Assembly (NCBI GenBank): GCA_937925695.1
Contig: CALAMD010000019.1
Coordinates: 1 to 5,734, forward strand
Length of the DNA stretch: 5,734 nt
DNA from: an uncultured Bacillaceae bacterium
Lineage (GTDB): Bacteria > Bacillota > Bacilli > Bacillales > Amphibacillaceae
Reading direction: 5' to 3'
In this document: positions 4,984-5,734 of the stretch, piece by piece
Numbering within the stretch: position 1 is the stretch's first letter
Layout: the number at the start of each line of letters is the position of its first letter
Position numbers and translations under genes: made by a program
Notes under the pieces: model-generated
What the model saw: only the letters and a program-made list of their open reading frames with translations
Database searches by the model: none
What the model was told of the DNA's origin: nothing

Positions 4984-5691
4984 CTAAATAATTTTCTCAT
5001 AATATTTCATATTTCTCCGTTGTAATTCTTGCAAGGCTTCTGCTAGTAAGTCTTTATTAAAATCAGGAAAATAAACATCGGTAAAATATAATTCTGCTGT
5101 CGATGATTGCCACAATAAGAAGTTACTAATTCTTTTTTCACCGCCTGTTCTAATAATCATATCAGGATCAGGCAATTCTTTCGTGTATAAATAATGCTGA
5201 AACAACTCTTCATCAATCCGATCAATATCCATCTTATTCGTTTCAACATCACGAATGACTTGACGAATTGCTTGTAAAATATCATCTCTGCCCCCGTAAT
5301 TAAAAGCAAAATTAACAATCATGCCATCGTTATTTTTTGTCGCATCGATAGCTTTTGTGACCGCTTCTCGTGTCCGAGCAGGAATCGTATCAAGATTGCC
5401 TGAGACCATTATTCTTATATTATTCTCCATAAACTGAGGCAATTTCTTTTTGAAAAATTTAATCGGTAAATACATTAAATAATTGACTTCATCTTTAGGT
5501 CTTGACCAGTTTTCAGAAGAAAAAGCATACAATGTTAATATTTTGATCTTAAAATCCATGCAGGCAGCAATGACATCTTCCATTGCCTGCACACCCGCAT
5601 AATGACCTTCGCTTCGGGTCAAACCACGCTCTTTCCCCCATCTACCATTACCATCCATAATAATTGCTACGTGCTTTGGTACGAAATCCAT
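4984..5691 (-). CDS. Isoprenyl transferase (UppS-family cis-prenyltransferase)
   Basis: A 235-residue enzyme that should add isopentenyl diphosphate units in cis to farnesyl diphosphate, making a long polyprenyl diphosphate such as undecaprenyl diphosphate, the carrier for cell-wall precursors. Visible motifs: HVAIIMDGNGRWG (7-19) with Mg-binding D13; EGHYAG (28-33); LYAFSSENWSRP (54-65); NFAFNYGGRDDI (127-138); IRTGGEKRISNFLLWQ (180-195), with R181, R187 and S189 for the diphosphate; and E200 (E. coli E213). All catalytic residues are present. Differences from the housekeeping enzyme: PDF is preceded by YF instead of LW (207-211), and the usual C-terminal RRFGG is replaced by MKYYEKII. GGAGGTG lies 7 nt before the ATG. 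It is not followed by cdsA, dxr or rseP as uppS usually is, but by a hairpin and padR. It may therefore be a paralogue, or a relocated single copy; hence no gene symbol. Confidence 0.9.
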   Translation of the reverse strand: MDFVPKHVAIIMDGNGRWGKERGLTRSEGHYAGVQAMEDVIAACMDFKIKILTLYAFSSENWSRPKDEVNYLMYLPIKFFKKKLPQFMENNIRIMVSGNLDTIPARTREAVTKAIDATKNNDGMIVNFAFNYGGRDDILQAIRQVIRDVETNKMDIDRIDEELFQHYLYTKELPDPDMIIRTGGEKRISNFLLWQSSTAELYFTDVYFPDFNKDLLAEALQELQRRNMKYYEKII

Positions 5692-5712
5692 TTACATCCA
5701 CCTCCAAGTTTG

Positions 5713-5732
5713 ATCTACTGTAAATCGTAGAT
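5713..5732. repeat. Inverted repeat upstream of the prenyltransferase
   Basis: ATCTAC (5713-5718) and GTAGAT (5727-5732) are perfect 6-bp arms around 8 nt, just ahead of the GGAGGTG site. It overlaps TACAGT (5717-5722 on the minus strand), a possible -10; the matching -35 would lie beyond the window. It could be an operator or chance. Confidence 0.3.
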
Positions 5733-5734
5733 TA

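Overview
The window looks like a chromosomal stretch from a low-GC, Gram-positive bacterium of the Bacillaceae type. It is AT-rich with strong AGGAGG-like ribosome binding sites. It carries an Mta/TipA-like MerR regulator, a PadR-HAAS-DUF4097 operon and a DUF3298 protein closest in style to Bacillus proteins. The species cannot be named from the sequence alone. There are no rRNA or tRNA genes, CRISPR arrays or insertion sequences.

Layout. One gene is on the plus strand: a maltose/sugar O-acetyltransferase (82-642), ended by a 13-bp hairpin that it shares with the convergent gene. Everything else is on the minus strand and reads right to left: uppS-like cis-prenyltransferase (5691-4984); a control region with two related 25-bp palindromic elements (4880-4972); padR (4852-4529), HAAS-domain membrane protein (4536-3976) and DUF4097 surface protein (3983-3144), overlapping by 8 nt at each junction and closed by a strong terminator (3093-3128); a SAM-dependent methyltransferase-like protein (2919-2314) with its own promoter and terminator; an Mta/TipA-type MerR regulator (2203-1442) with a 19-bp-spacer promoter; and a DUF4163/DUF3298 protein (1319-696).

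How the genes work together. The PadR operon resembles known Bacillota units in which a small winged-helix regulator controls a HAAS membrane protein and a DUF4097 (LiaG-like) beta-repeat protein. These units are usually linked to envelope stress or membrane-active compounds. The neighbouring prenyltransferase would make a polyprenyl carrier for cell-wall synthesis. It lacks its usual cdsA/dxr/rseP neighbours and the usual C-terminal motif, so it may be a paralogue. The MerR/TipAS regulator is of a drug-sensing type, but no efflux gene is adjacent. An envelope- and drug-response theme is an inference from context.

The best leads are the paired 25-bp elements before padR, a well-formed internal start in the MerR gene that would yield a free TipAS domain as in Streptomyces tipA, and the MerR-type operator in the long spacer of its promoter.
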